This document shows, piece by piece, positions 1 through 8,144 of a DNA stretch of 64,000 bases (its first letter is position 1; every line of letters begins with the position of its first letter). The stretch lies in NCBI GenBank assembly GCA_023399055.1, contig JAEWQV010000014.1, forward strand, positions 434,001 through 498,000. The letters are read 5' to 3'. Source of the stretch: Bacillota bacterium. Lineage in GTDB: Bacteria > Bacillota > Clostridia > Lachnospirales > Lachnospiraceae. A program made the translations under genes and the position numbers. Below the pieces are notes generated by a model, which did no database searches, had not been told where the DNA came from, and saw only the letters and a list, made by a program, of their open reading frames with translations.

Positions 1-760
1 CAAGAATTTTATCAACCAGATATCCTTCTGCTTCTGTATCCTTTTTAGCGAAAATATCTGCTGTAATACTAATAAGGTAACTGTTAAGCTCCCCTTTATT
101 CCAATCAGTAAAGACTTCATGAAGCTCCAGCGGAGAAAGTCGAAGTACCTTCCTCATTATCGCATACGCTTCACTAATCAATTGCATATCCGCATACTCG
201 ATTCCATTATGCACCATTTTAACAAAGTGGCCTGCTCCATTGTCACCAATATATACGCAGCAATTATCATTGCCAACTTTTGCAGAAATTGCAGTAAGTA
301 CTGGTTCCAAATATTGATAAGCCTCTTTATTACCACCTGGCATAATAGCAGGGCCAAACCTAGCACCTTCTTCTCCACCAGAGATACCAACTCCCAGGAA
401 ATAATACCCCTGTGCCTCCAGCTCCTTGCTTCTACGGATGGTATCAGCGTAATAAGAGTTACCCCCATCCATTATAATATCGCCCTGGGATAAAAAGGGT
501 AATAACTGACGGATAGTGCTATCAACTGCCTCCCCAGCTTTCACCATAAGTATAATCTTACGAGGTAAATGTAGAGATTCTACAAATTCTTCTATGGTAT
601 AGGTACCAAGAAGATCTTTTCCTTCAGCTTCACCAACAGTCTCATCCACTTTCTCTGGAGAGCGATTATATACGGCAACTGAAAAACCATGATCGACAAT
701 ATTAAGTGCCAGATTTTTACCCATTACTGCAAGACCTATAACTCCAATTTGTTTTTTCAT
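1..760 (-). CDS. gnd: 6-phosphogluconate dehydrogenase, decarboxylating (3' end cut by window edge)
   Basis: Oxidises and decarboxylates 6-phosphogluconate to ribulose 5-phosphate in the cytosolic pentose phosphate pathway. Reading the minus strand from 760 gives about 253 codons with no stop before the window edge. The N-terminus has the Rossmann fold GVIGLAVMGKNLAL; further in are MVKAG, GGNSYY, GISGGEEGAR and HFVKMVHNGIEYADMQ, the last holding the family's catalytic lysine. The ATG at 760 follows GGAGGTAAGT. A small hairpin (TGGCAC/GTGCCA type, about 775-790) lies just upstream of the ribosome site. The C-terminal helical domain is outside the window. The choice between NADP-dependent Gnd and a GntZ-like enzyme cannot be settled here. 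Confidence 0.93.
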   Translation of the reverse strand, partial: MKKQIGVIGLAVMGKNLALNIVDHGFSVAVYNRSPEKVDETVGEAEGKDLLGTYTIEEFVESLHLPRKIILMVKAGEAVDSTIRQLLPFLSQGDIIMDGGNSYYADTIRRSKELEAQGYYFLGVGISGGEEGARFGPAIMPGGNKEAYQYLEPVLTAISAKVGNDNCCVYIGDNGAGHFVKMVHNGIEYADMQLISEAYAIMRKVLRLSPLELHEVFTDWNKGELNSYLISITADIFAKKDTEAEGYLVDKIL

Positions 761-1220
761 ACTTACCTCCATTGTGGCGTAAAGTGCCAATTTTATTATA
801 GTAAAAAGTATTTTATTTACTTTATATTCACATTCAAAATAATTCTTATACCAATTATTTTATCAAAGAAACAAAATATTTCCATATATAAATTATATCA
901 AATTTAAAGATTAATATCCCAATTATTCGTTTAACATTATTTATAAAAGGTATAATTTCTAGTATAGAAATTAATGCTTATTAATTCTGTGACGAAAGTC
1001 ACATTTTATAAATTTAAAAGTAAAAACTTTAACTAAAACATGATAATCGGCATAATGCCTTCATTTTTAATATTATTAATCTTTCTTAAATTTTTAAAAC
1101 GCTTAGCCCTTCCTACGTGGTTCAGTAGAAATAAGTCTAAGCGCTTTCTGATACATAATTCAGTGCAAAAGTATGGTAAGTACTTTTGGTACGTTAATAT
1201 AAACTGAATTAATTCTATGT
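761..1220. other. Non-coding gap with an inverted repeat
   Basis: AT-rich and without a credible ORF. At 1157-1210 an outer pair AATTCAGT/ACTGAATT encloses an inner hairpin CAAAAGTA/TACTTTTG. It lies directly 3' of the minus-strand flavoenzyme gene, so it may be its 3' processing or termination structure, although no T-run follows. A weaker pair, CGCTTAG (about 1099) with CTAAGCG (about 1137), lies further out. The upstream region of gnd occupies 761-1000. Confidence 0.4.
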
Positions 1221-2276
1221 TTAAAACACCAATTCATCAAAAATATCTTTCACTGTAGTCATTTGAGCTAATTTATGAACTTTTGCACCACAGAAAATTA
1301 ATCCTTCCTCGATATTTCCTTCCACTGCATTAATTAAAGCTTTTGTTATGCAATATGGCGTATCTTTAGGATTACAATGTTCCAAACAATTGTAACATTT
1401 TTTTACTGCGACTCTACCCTTATCCACTGTGCTTAGGAATGGATTTCTTAGCGCTCTCCCAGGCATTCCAACCGGACTGATTACAATTTTGACATCCTCT
1501 TCTTTGGCCGCTAAATATGCATTCTTATACTCCTGACTTGCATCACATTCTTCAGTTACTACAAACCTCGTAGCAATTTGAACACCATCTGCTCCAAGAT
1601 AAAGTGCATGCTTAATATCTTCTTTATCATAGATTCCGCCTGCAACCACCACTGGAATAGACTGATTATACTTTGCTTCATATTCCTTTTTGCATTCAAT
1701 AATCCCTTTGATTTCATTATCATAGTCTAAATCATCGATTTGATACAACTGTTCTTTACTAAATCCCAAGTGTCCTCCGGCAAGTGGTCCTTCTATTACA
1801 ATAAAGTCGGCTGTTCTTTTATACTTCTTATCCCACATTTTTAATATAACAGATGCTGCCTTTATGCTGGATACGATTGGTGCAATCTTTGTTTTGAAAC
1901 CAGCTACAAGCTCGGGTAAGGATATTGGAAGACCAGCACCAGAGATAATTACATCTGCTCCACCCTCACAGGCAGCATTTACATACTTCTCATACTGTTT
2001 GGTAGCTACCATTATATTGACACCAACAACACCCCCTTTTGAACTCTCTTTCGCAAGCTTGAGATGTTTTTTTATAGCAAAGAGATTACTTTCAATCTGA
2101 TGTTTGTTAAAATCCGGTTCATCATATCCAATCTGTGCTGTTGAAATAATGCCGATACCGCCTTCTTTGGCTACGGCTCCTGCTAACTTCGATCTACTAA
2201 CGCCTACACCCATACCCCCTTGAATAATGGGAATACGAGCAATTAAATCACCTATTATCAATGGCTTCATTATCAT
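1221..2276 (-). CDS. NAD(P)H-dependent flavin oxidoreductase, nitronate monooxygenase / FabK-like
   Basis: FMN-binding TIM-barrel enzyme of the nitronate monooxygenase (2-nitropropane dioxygenase) family, which also contains the enoyl-ACP reductase FabK. Visible are PIIQGGMGVGVS at the N-terminus, GADVIISGAGLP, IEGPLAGGHLG and VVVAGGIYDKED with GADGVQIATRF, the phosphate-binding end of the barrel. The C-terminus is Cys-rich (CYNCLEHCNPKDTPYC), as in a clostridial subgroup. At 351 aa it is longer than typical FabK (about 310-320). The start at 2276 follows AGGAGG at 6 nt; an ATG two codons on is possible. It is monocistronic, with its own consensus promoter and two palindromes in the leader. 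Substrate is undetermined: nitronate detoxification or fatty acid synthesis. Confidence 0.85.
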   Translation of the reverse strand: MIMKPLIIGDLIARIPIIQGGMGVGVSRSKLAGAVAKEGGIGIISTAQIGYDEPDFNKHQIESNLFAIKKHLKLAKESSKGGVVGVNIMVATKQYEKYVNAACEGGADVIISGAGLPISLPELVAGFKTKIAPIVSSIKAASVILKMWDKKYKRTADFIVIEGPLAGGHLGFSKEQLYQIDDLDYDNEIKGIIECKKEYEAKYNQSIPVVVAGGIYDKEDIKHALYLGADGVQIATRFVVTEECDASQEYKNAYLAAKEEDVKIVISPVGMPGRALRNPFLSTVDKGRVAVKKCYNCLEHCNPKDTPYCITKALINAVEGNIEEGLIFCGAKVHKLAQMTTVKDIFDELVF

Positions 2277-2314
2277 ACGGTTCCTCCTAGCTCAATACTT
2301 TTACAAAATATTAC

Positions 2315-2327
2315 TTTGATTATCAAA
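2315..2327. promoter_or_regulatory. FabT-like palindrome in the flavoenzyme leader
   Basis: TTTGATTATCAAA is a perfect 13-bp palindrome about 40 nt downstream of the predicted start of transcription and 39 nt before the start codon. It is close to the operator recalled for FabT, the MarR-type regulator of fatty acid synthesis in streptococci. No FabT gene is in the window. Confidence 0.4.
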
Positions 2328-2344
2328 CTATTATTTTAAAATCA

Positions 2345-2364
2345 AACCGGTGCATTCACCGGTT
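2345..2364 (-). repeat. Perfect hairpin at the predicted transcript 5' end
   Basis: AACCGGTG-CATT-CACCGGTT: 8-bp arms and a 4-nt loop beginning at the predicted +1 of the flavoenzyme mRNA. It could be an operator or a 5' stabilising stem. Confidence 0.55.
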
Positions 2365-2370
2365 GACTTT

Positions 2371-2399
2371 ATTATATATTCATATGGAATTGTTGTCAA
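2371..2399 (-). promoter_or_regulatory. Consensus sigma-A promoter for the flavoenzyme gene
   Basis: On the minus strand TTGACA (2394-2399), an exact 17-bp spacer and TATAAT (2371-2376). Both hexamers match the consensus perfectly. Confidence 0.85.
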
Positions 2400-2472
2400 T
2401 ATGTTGTAGTATATTTTTCTATTTAATGTGGTTATTATTACCATGTTATAATTCGTAATTATATTCGATAAC

Positions 2473-2518
2473 AAAAAAGACTGATAAAGGGTATTTTAAC
2501 ATAACCTTTATCAGTCTT
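2473..2518 (-). terminator. Rho-independent terminator of the sugar transporter operon
   Basis: A 14-bp stem (AAGACTGATAAAGG with its complement) around a 14-nt loop, followed on the minus strand by a T-run. It lies 16 bp beyond the stop codon of the second permease. Confidence 0.85.
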
Positions 2519-2534
2519 AAGATTTTAAATATTA

Positions 2535-3389
2535 TTAGCCTTTCACACTACCAATGGCAATACCTTGAACAATGCTTCTGGATAAGAATAAGTATACAAT
2601 GACCACAGGAAAAATCGATATCGCAATCATCATATATACCTGCCCCAAGTCAAACTTCAGGAAGTCTGCACTTCGTAACTGTGCGATTAACAGAGGAAGT
2701 GTTTTCATCTCTGGTTTATTAAGAATTAAGCTTGGTATAAAGTAATTATTCCAGGAACCAGTAAAAGCAAATATCATTTGTACTGCAATTGCTGGTTTCA
2801 TAATAGGAAGAACTATTTTATTAAACGCTCTAAATTCATGTGCCCCGTCAATTCTTGCTGCCTCGACAATTTCAAGTGGTAAGGCACTCTCCATATATTG
2901 TTTCATATAGAAGAATACGACTGGTGCTGCAATGGAAGGTACGATTAATGGAATAAAATTATTTAACAAATCCCAAGATCTCATTAATTTGATAAAACCT
3001 AGAGCAGAAACCTGAGCTGGTACCATCATAATTAATAAAATAAAGGTAAAAGCAAATCTTTTAAGTTTAAAATCATATGCATGAATCGCATAAGCAGTTA
3101 TAGATGAAAAATAAGTTGTTAAGATTGCACTTCCTGCCGCTACAATAAAACTGTTAACAATACCAGTGAATACTGGAAGTTGATTATTATCCATTAGATT
3201 GTTAAAATTACGAAGGAAGGAGTCTCCGGGTATGATAGAAAACCCTCTTTGAATTTCAACATTGTTTCTGGTACAGTTAACTAATAATATATAAAAGGAA
3301 AATAGGCAAACAACCGTCAAAAGTCCCAAAACGATATAAGCAATAAAACGTCTAAAAAATATACCAAAAGTACTACCCTTTTCTGTCAT
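2535..3389 (-). CDS. Carbohydrate ABC transporter permease, MalG/CUT1 type
   Basis: Second membrane subunit of a CUT1-family sugar importer. About six hydrophobic segments are visible, with the EAA loop EAARIDGAHEFRAFNKIVLP near the C-terminal half, the contact site for the ATPase. The ATG at 3389 is preferred over a GTG two codons earlier because it lies 7 nt after GGAGG. The first permease gene ends 12 bp upstream, so the two are co-transcribed. No ATPase gene is in the window, so the importer probably shares an MsmX/UgpC-type ATPase encoded elsewhere. Confidence 0.92.
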   Translation of the reverse strand: MTEKGSTFGIFFRRFIAYIVLGLLTVVCLFSFYILLVNCTRNNVEIQRGFSIIPGDSFLRNFNNLMDNNQLPVFTGIVNSFIVAAGSAILTTYFSSITAYAIHAYDFKLKRFAFTFILLIMMVPAQVSALGFIKLMRSWDLLNNFIPLIVPSIAAPVVFFYMKQYMESALPLEIVEAARIDGAHEFRAFNKIVLPIMKPAIAVQMIFAFTGSWNNYFIPSLILNKPEMKTLPLLIAQLRSADFLKFDLGQVYMMIAISIFPVVIVYLFLSRSIVQGIAIGSVKG

Positions 3390-3401
3390 GTTCACCCCTC
3401 C

Positions 3402-4310
3402 TTATTTCTCTTTTTTAGTTAATCTAAAGAATACAATCATACTTAAAATACCGGTAATAACAAATAGAATAACGGAAAGTGCTCCAGACATACCATAATT
3501 CTTACTATATAAATGCTTATTTAAATACATGATAAGAGTCATGGTTGAGTTGTTTGGTGTACCACTACCATTTGTTAAAATCTGTGGAACATCGAACATC
3601 TGAATACCACCGATTAAGGAAGTTATAAGTACAAAAATGAAAATAGGTTTTAACAAAGGCATAGTAATCAATCGAAAAACTTGGAAAGACTTTGCACCAT
3701 CAACTTCTGCCGCTTCAAATAATGCAGTGTCGATACCCATCATACCAGCCATCAAAAGTATCGTTGTATTACCAAACCACATTAAGAAGTTCATTAATCC
3801 AACAAGCCCTCTTGTACCCCAAACTGTAGAAGTAAAACGAAATGGTTCATCAATAATACCAATACTCTGTAAAATATTATTTATAGGTCCTATATCAGAA
3901 AACATCGAGAAGAATAACATGGCAAATGCTGCAGCCATAATAAGGTTCGGCAAATAAATGACTGTCTTAAAAAATCCAGCTCCCTTTAATCTTAATCTCA
4001 CATCGGTAAACCATGCTGCTAATAATAAGGATACCAATATCTGCGGAATAAAACCTAGAAGCCACATAATTATAGTATTTTTTGTGTAAGTCCATATCAT
4101 AGCATCTGAAAATATTGCTTTATAATTATCAAAACCAACAAAATCAGGACCCACCTGAGTAAGACCGGACATAAAATTTTTAAAAAAGCTGTTATAGAAT
4201 GTAGAAATGAGTGGTGTTAATGAAAAAATCGCGTAGATAAGGAAAAATGGAATTAAGAAAATATATCCCCATTTCGTATAGCTGACACAGCTTGATTTTT
4301 TCTTAAACAT
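3402..4310 (-). CDS. Carbohydrate ABC transporter permease, MalF/CUT1 type
   Basis: First membrane subunit of the importer, 302 aa. After a short cytoplasmic N-terminus it has a hydrophobic segment followed by the CUT1-typical stretch STFYNSFF. The EAA loop reads EAAEVDGAKSFQVFRLITMP. The start follows AGGAGG at 4-5 nt. It is separated from the binding-protein gene by a 195-bp gap holding a large nested inverted repeat, which would favour more binding protein than permease. The substrate is probably an oligosaccharide and cannot be read from sequence. Confidence 0.92.
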   Translation of the reverse strand: MFKKKSSCVSYTKWGYIFLIPFFLIYAIFSLTPLISTFYNSFFKNFMSGLTQVGPDFVGFDNYKAIFSDAMIWTYTKNTIIMWLLGFIPQILVSLLLAAWFTDVRLRLKGAGFFKTVIYLPNLIMAAAFAMLFFSMFSDIGPINNILQSIGIIDEPFRFTSTVWGTRGLVGLMNFLMWFGNTTILLMAGMMGIDTALFEAAEVDGAKSFQVFRLITMPLLKPIFIFVLITSLIGGIQMFDVPQILTNGSGTPNNSTMTLIMYLNKHLYSKNYGMSGALSVILFVITGILSMIVFFRLTKKEK

Positions 4311-4412
4311 ATAACCTCCTGCCTGTCTTATGGTTTCATAAGGACTTTTTTAATATTAATGTAAGGAAAATTACATTTGATTTTCAATGAAAAATTAATG
4401 TTTGCTCTCAAA

Positions 4413-4485
4413 AATACAGGATGAAGATATTCTTCATCCTATGAAGATGACTCCTCATTTGGCAGATTACTCTTCATCCTGTATT
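4413..4485 (-). repeat. Nested intercistronic inverted repeat in the transporter operon
   Basis: Outer arms of 15 bp, AATACAGGATGAAGA (4413-4427) and its exact complement (4471-4485). The first arm can instead pair locally with 4431-4440 (AGGATGAAGA/TCTTCATCCT). On the minus strand the structure ends in TTTTGAG. It sits just 3' of the lipoprotein gene and 5' of the permeases, the usual place for a partial terminator or a 3' mRNA stabiliser. Confidence 0.75.
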
Positions 4486-4505
4486 CTTATAAATAATTAT
4501 ATTAA

Positions 4506-5948
4506 TTAGTCAGTTGTTAACTCTGGATATTTAACCTTAACATCAGTATAGAAGTTTTGTAATGCAGTATCTTTGTCAACTACACCATCAAAATAATCCT
4601 TGAATGCCTTCTGGAAGGATTCATTACATCCCTGATCATAAGGAGAAATCTTGCTCATATCAATCTTAGGAGCTGCTGCTGCAAATAATGCAATGTGATT
4701 CTGTCCGCCTAAGAAATCGGATTTGAAATCGCTGGTAGCAAGTTCATTCATAGCAGTTTGATTATTAGTGTAATCCTGTGTTTCTTCCGTGATCTTCTTC
4801 ATGTTAGCAGCATCACATGTTAAGGAATACATAATCTCTTTTACTAAAGTAGGATTGTCGGTGCCAATAGCGCCACAAATCCATGTTCCACCCCAATAAT
4901 AAGGCTGAGGACCTTCAGTAACAGCCCAATCACCGTAGATACCATTTCCTACAGCTTTTTCAGCATCAGGATCTGCTAAAGAGTTTCCAAGTAATGTAAA
5001 GTTGATACCCCATGTAGAGTAGAAGAAACCAAAGGTCTTTCCAGCAGGGCTCTGATCAGCTGTCCAGCCATCTGCCCAAAGGGAAGTCTTATTATTGTAA
5101 GCGTTGTCAGTAAAGGTCTTAGTCTGATCAACCCACTTCATTAAGTTTTCATCAACTACAACTTTACCATCCTGTACCCAAGGACCGGACATGTTATTGG
5201 AGAAGGTTCTATAAGAATCATCATAACCGGATAACATTGTATAGCCTTTTGCTTTCATATCAGCTGCAACTGCATTGAAATCATCCCAGTTGCTTAACTT
5301 CTTTTGAACTTCTGCTGGATCATCAGTTCCTAAAACATCCTTAGCGATAGAACGTCTGTAAGCGAATAATCCAGGAGTTGCTTGCCATGTAGTACCTCTG
5401 ATAACACCAGTAGAATCTGTAACGATGTCCTTAGTGTACTGATACTGATCTTTCATATCATCAGCTGTAAGACCAAGTTCAGTTACATCCATTGCAACTG
5501 GAGTTGCTGCATTTACATATTTTAAAGCGTAGTCAGCTTCGATTAAGAAAAGGTCAACTTTTTCATCAGTTGCTGCGTCACCTTGTGCGATTAAAGCTGC
5601 ATCAAGTGCATTCTGATAAGCATTATCCTGGCTAGGTGTAACTACCCAGTTAACTGTAACATCGCCAATTGTTCCTGTACCGTCAGCATTCTCTACATAA
5701 CCAGGAAAATAAGCTGCAACACGATCATGGAACTCAGTATTCCAACAATGAATGTTTAATACTTTACCTTCATCTGATGCTACTGGTGTATCAGTATCAT
5801 CTGGTTTCTCTGTAGGATCTGTTGTACCTGCTGCTTTTGTTGGTGTTGTTGCATTGTCGGTGTCGTCTTTGTCCTTGTTACCACAGCCTACGAACATCGT
5901 AGTAACCATAGCCGCAACAAGGAGAACGCTTAATAACTTCTTTTTCAT
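4506..5948 (-). CDS. Sugar ABC transporter substrate-binding lipoprotein (CUT1)
   Basis: Extracytoplasmic solute receptor of the importer, 480 aa. It begins MKKKLLSVLLVAAMV and has a lipobox ending VGC about residue 22, followed by an Asp/Thr/Lys-rich linker typical of Gram-positive lipoproteins. The body (LNIHCWNTEFHDR onward) fits the family 1 solute-binding proteins, with many Trp and Tyr suited to stacking on sugars. The ATG at 5948 is chosen because GAGGGAGGA lies 7-8 nt upstream; a TTG 18 nt earlier would overlap that ribosome site. The LacI-type gene lies 307 bp upstream on the same strand. Confidence 0.92.
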   Translation of the reverse strand: MKKKLLSVLLVAAMVTTMFVGCGNKDKDDTDNATTPTKAAGTTDPTEKPDDTDTPVASDEGKVLNIHCWNTEFHDRVAAYFPGYVENADGTGTIGDVTVNWVVTPSQDNAYQNALDAALIAQGDAATDEKVDLFLIEADYALKYVNAATPVAMDVTELGLTADDMKDQYQYTKDIVTDSTGVIRGTTWQATPGLFAYRRSIAKDVLGTDDPAEVQKKLSNWDDFNAVAADMKAKGYTMLSGYDDSYRTFSNNMSGPWVQDGKVVVDENLMKWVDQTKTFTDNAYNNKTSLWADGWTADQSPAGKTFGFFYSTWGINFTLLGNSLADPDAEKAVGNGIYGDWAVTEGPQPYYWGGTWICGAIGTDNPTLVKEIMYSLTCDAANMKKITEETQDYTNNQTAMNELATSDFKSDFLGGQNHIALFAAAAPKIDMSKISPYDQGCNESFQKAFKDYFDGVVDKDTALQNFYTDVKVKYPELTTD

Positions 5949-6255
5949 TCTTAAATCCTCCCTCAAATTTGTTAAATGATAGTTAGTTTTGCATTTAATT
6001 TTATATCACATTGCTGTGATAGTAATGCCTGCGTTATCTTTTTGCTTTATACGGAATTATATAAGAACTCCCACTCATCATATTTTTTTCGCATAAAGCA
6101 TTAAATAATACAAAATTTTAAAACTATGTATTACATTTCATAACATCTCAACCTCCCCAGGAGAGAGTATAAAATATAATCTAAAAACTTTACAACTTCT
6201 CTTAAGTTAAGAAAAGTATAGTTTAAGCATCTTCCTTATTTAATTATTTCTTGTC
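5949..6255 (-). promoter_or_regulatory. Leader and promoter region of the sugar importer operon
   Basis: A 307-bp gap with no gene. It holds a hairpin TATCACA-TTGC-TGTGATA (6004-6021) near the ribosome site, an imperfect pair of TGCTTTAT-type arms (about 6043-6110), and a 13-bp palindrome TCTTAAGTTAAGA (6200-6212). No consensus promoter could be fixed. The nearest candidate on the minus strand is TTGTAA, 17 bp, TTATAC around 6170-6200. Confidence 0.35.
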
Positions 6256-7296
6256 TCAGCCCTTTCTATTAGATATTGATTTGCTTTCATTCAAATCGCG
6301 TACTGATTTACCGTGAAGTACATTACCTTCCACCACAACTCTTTCTATAACGGATGCCTTTGGATTTTCAATTAATGCAATTAACTTTTCAGCAGCACTT
6401 CTGCCTAAGGCTCTTGTGTCCTGCTGAAGCGTAGTAAGTTTTGGTTCCAAAACCTGTGATAATAAGATACCATCGTAACCTACAATGGAAATATCCTCTG
6501 GAATTCGAAGCCCCATCTCCTTTATTGCATTCATACCTCCAATTGTCGAAAAATCGTCTGGGAATATAATACAGGTCGGTCTATCCTTCAGTTCTAAAAG
6601 CTCTTTCGTAATCTTTGCTGTTGTTACTGGATCATGATAAATACCACTTCTTACATAGTCATCCGAAACGTTTAACCCAAGTTCAAAAAGCGTCTTATAA
6701 AAACTACCCACACGATTTTGTGTTACTGAGGAATCTGCTCCATGAATATATGCAATTTTTCTGTGCCCCTTTTCGTAAATATAGGTAATCAGGTCATGCA
6801 TACCTTTTACGTTATCGGAAATAATAGCACTTCTGTTGTCAAATACATGATCAATTGTAACTACAGGCAATTCGCCACGGATCAGCTCTACAACTTGCGG
6901 ATCAGAAAAATCAATACATGCAATTACTACTCCGTCTACTCCACGGTATTTGCTATGTTCATAGTAGGACATATTCTTATGTCCAGTATGTTTGCTTATA
7001 AATGTTATATCATAACCGTTTCGATCTGCTTCAACTTTAAAGCTGTCCAATACATTAGCGAAGTACTCATGGGTTAATCCACTCTGTGCTTCATCTACAA
7101 ATAACACTCCTATATTATAGGTACGATTGGTCTTTAAAGCTCTTGCAGAAGAATTCGGAAAGTAGCCCATCTCTTTTGCTATTCTTCTAACATTTTCTTT
7201 TGTTGCCTCTGCTATATCACTATGATCATTAAGTGCTTTACTAACAGTTGCAACTGACACGCCACACCTGGCGGATACATCCTTAATTGAAATCAC
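6256..7296 (-). CDS. LacI-family transcriptional regulator
   Basis: Sugar-responsive DNA-binding protein, 346 aa. The N-terminal helix-turn-helix reads ISIKDVSARCGVSVATVSKA and is followed by the hinge GYFPNSSARALKT. The rest is a periplasmic-binding-protein-like effector domain (residues about 60-335). A GTG at 7296 is chosen because AGAAGGAG lies 7 nt upstream and the protein then begins with the usual MISIKDV; an earlier TTG would place coding sequence on the ribosome site. Its position upstream of the transporter suggests it controls that operon. A CG-centred 15-mer occurs twice upstream and may be its own operator. Confidence 0.93.
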   Translation of the reverse strand: MISIKDVSARCGVSVATVSKALNDHSDIAEATKENVRRIAKEMGYFPNSSARALKTNRTYNIGVLFVDEAQSGLTHEYFANVLDSFKVEADRNGYDITFISKHTGHKNMSYYEHSKYRGVDGVVIACIDFSDPQVVELIRGELPVVTIDHVFDNRSAIISDNVKGMHDLITYIYEKGHRKIAYIHGADSSVTQNRVGSFYKTLFELGLNVSDDYVRSGIYHDPVTTAKITKELLELKDRPTCIIFPDDFSTIGGMNAIKEMGLRIPEDISIVGYDGILLSQVLEPKLTTLQQDTRALGRSAAEKLIALIENPKASVIERVVVEGNVLHGKSVRDLNESKSISNRKG

Positions 7297-7365
7297 GATA
7301 AAACTCCTTCTTCGCAAGTATTTTGATTTCGACTAAATATTATTACCATATCTTGGATGTAGTTT

Positions 7366-7380
7366 ACTTAATCGTTTTCT
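7366..7380. promoter_or_regulatory. CG-centred operator-like 15-mer, copy 1
   Basis: ACTTAATCGTTTTCT, 70 bp upstream of the LacI-type gene. The reverse complement (GAAAACGATTA) resembles LacI/CcpA operators, which centre on CG. An identical copy lies at 7594-7608. Confidence 0.5.
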
Positions 7381-7593
7381 GTTATGTTAATCTGTCGTTT
7401 TAAACAATTAAAATGCGTTTTAGATTCATTAATTATAATTTTTAACAAATCGTCTCTACGAAAATCCACAATATGTTGTATATTCTGCAAGCAATAATTC
7501 GTTTTTTATAATAATTGCCTATAACTTACATAAATCATCTTAATCCTTTTCGTACTTTTTTGCAAGTCTTTTTTTAATAAATTACGAAAATTA

Positions 7594-7608
7594 ACTTAAT
7601 CGTTTTCT
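7594..7608. promoter_or_regulatory. CG-centred operator-like 15-mer, copy 2
   Basis: Exact repeat of ACTTAATCGTTTTCT, 228 bp from copy 1 and about 70 bp upstream of the presumed -35 of the V-ATPase operon. The interval between the copies is AT-rich and has no gene. Confidence 0.5.
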
Positions 7609-7677
7609 TAATAAGGTCCACCAAAGAATTTAACAAAAAATAATAATGTTTTTCTGTTAAATTGTACATATTAGCTA

Positions 7678-7705
7678 TTGCATTTATAAATAAAAAATGT
7701 ATGAT
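7678..7705 (+). promoter_or_regulatory. Candidate promoter of the V-type ATPase operon
   Basis: TTGCAT (7678-7683), 16-bp spacer, TATGAT (7700-7705), 35 bp before the first ATG of the operon. The match to sigma-A consensus is moderate. Confidence 0.4.
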
Positions 7706-7740
7706 TAATGTGATATTGTCGATTGATAGGAGGTAAGTAG

Positions 7741-8052
7741 ATGGAGAAAGTAATTGGTCTTTTATTTGATATTGAGCAGAAGGCAAATCAAATTTTAGAT
7801 CGGGCTAACGACGAAAAGAATGAATTATTCGAAGAAAATGAAAAAGCAATCGCAATAATGGAGGCAGAAATTGCAGAGGCTAATAACGTTAAGGTTAATC
7901 AGCTTTTAAAGAAAGCCGAAATAGATTTAGAATCTGAAAAGCAGCATTTGATAGAATGCAGCAACAAACAGCTTTTTGATCTTGAAAACCGTTATAAAGC
8001 GAACCATGACTCACTCGTTGATCATGTTTTTCAATCGATAATAGGGAAATAA
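7741..8052 (+). CDS. V-type ATP synthase stator subunit (G/H-like coiled coil)
   Basis: Small 103-aa protein, almost entirely charged alpha-helix with heptad-like spacing (EQKANQILDRANDEKNELFE and on), the character of the peripheral-stalk partner of subunit E. It opens the V-ATPase operon, matching the place of NtpF in Enterococcus hirae and subunit G in Thermus. GGAGGTAAGTAG precedes the ATG. Sequence alone is weak because coiled coils look alike; the call rests mostly on position and size. Confidence 0.75.
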   Translation: MEKVIGLLFDIEQKANQILDRANDEKNELFEENEKAIAIMEAEIAEANNVKVNQLLKKAEIDLESEKQHLIECSNKQLFDLENRYKANHDSLVDHVFQSIIGK

Positions 8053-8144
8053 TTTATTTCATTTATAAATTATTGTTTTATACGTCGCAAAGTTTTATGT
8101 CTGTTTTTTGGGATTACAGGCATTGAGAAAGGCATGGTAATTAT

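Noticed and set aside
178..468. 96-codon minus-strand ORF overlapping gnd
   Set aside because: Out of frame with the clear gnd reading frame, which has family motifs throughout.
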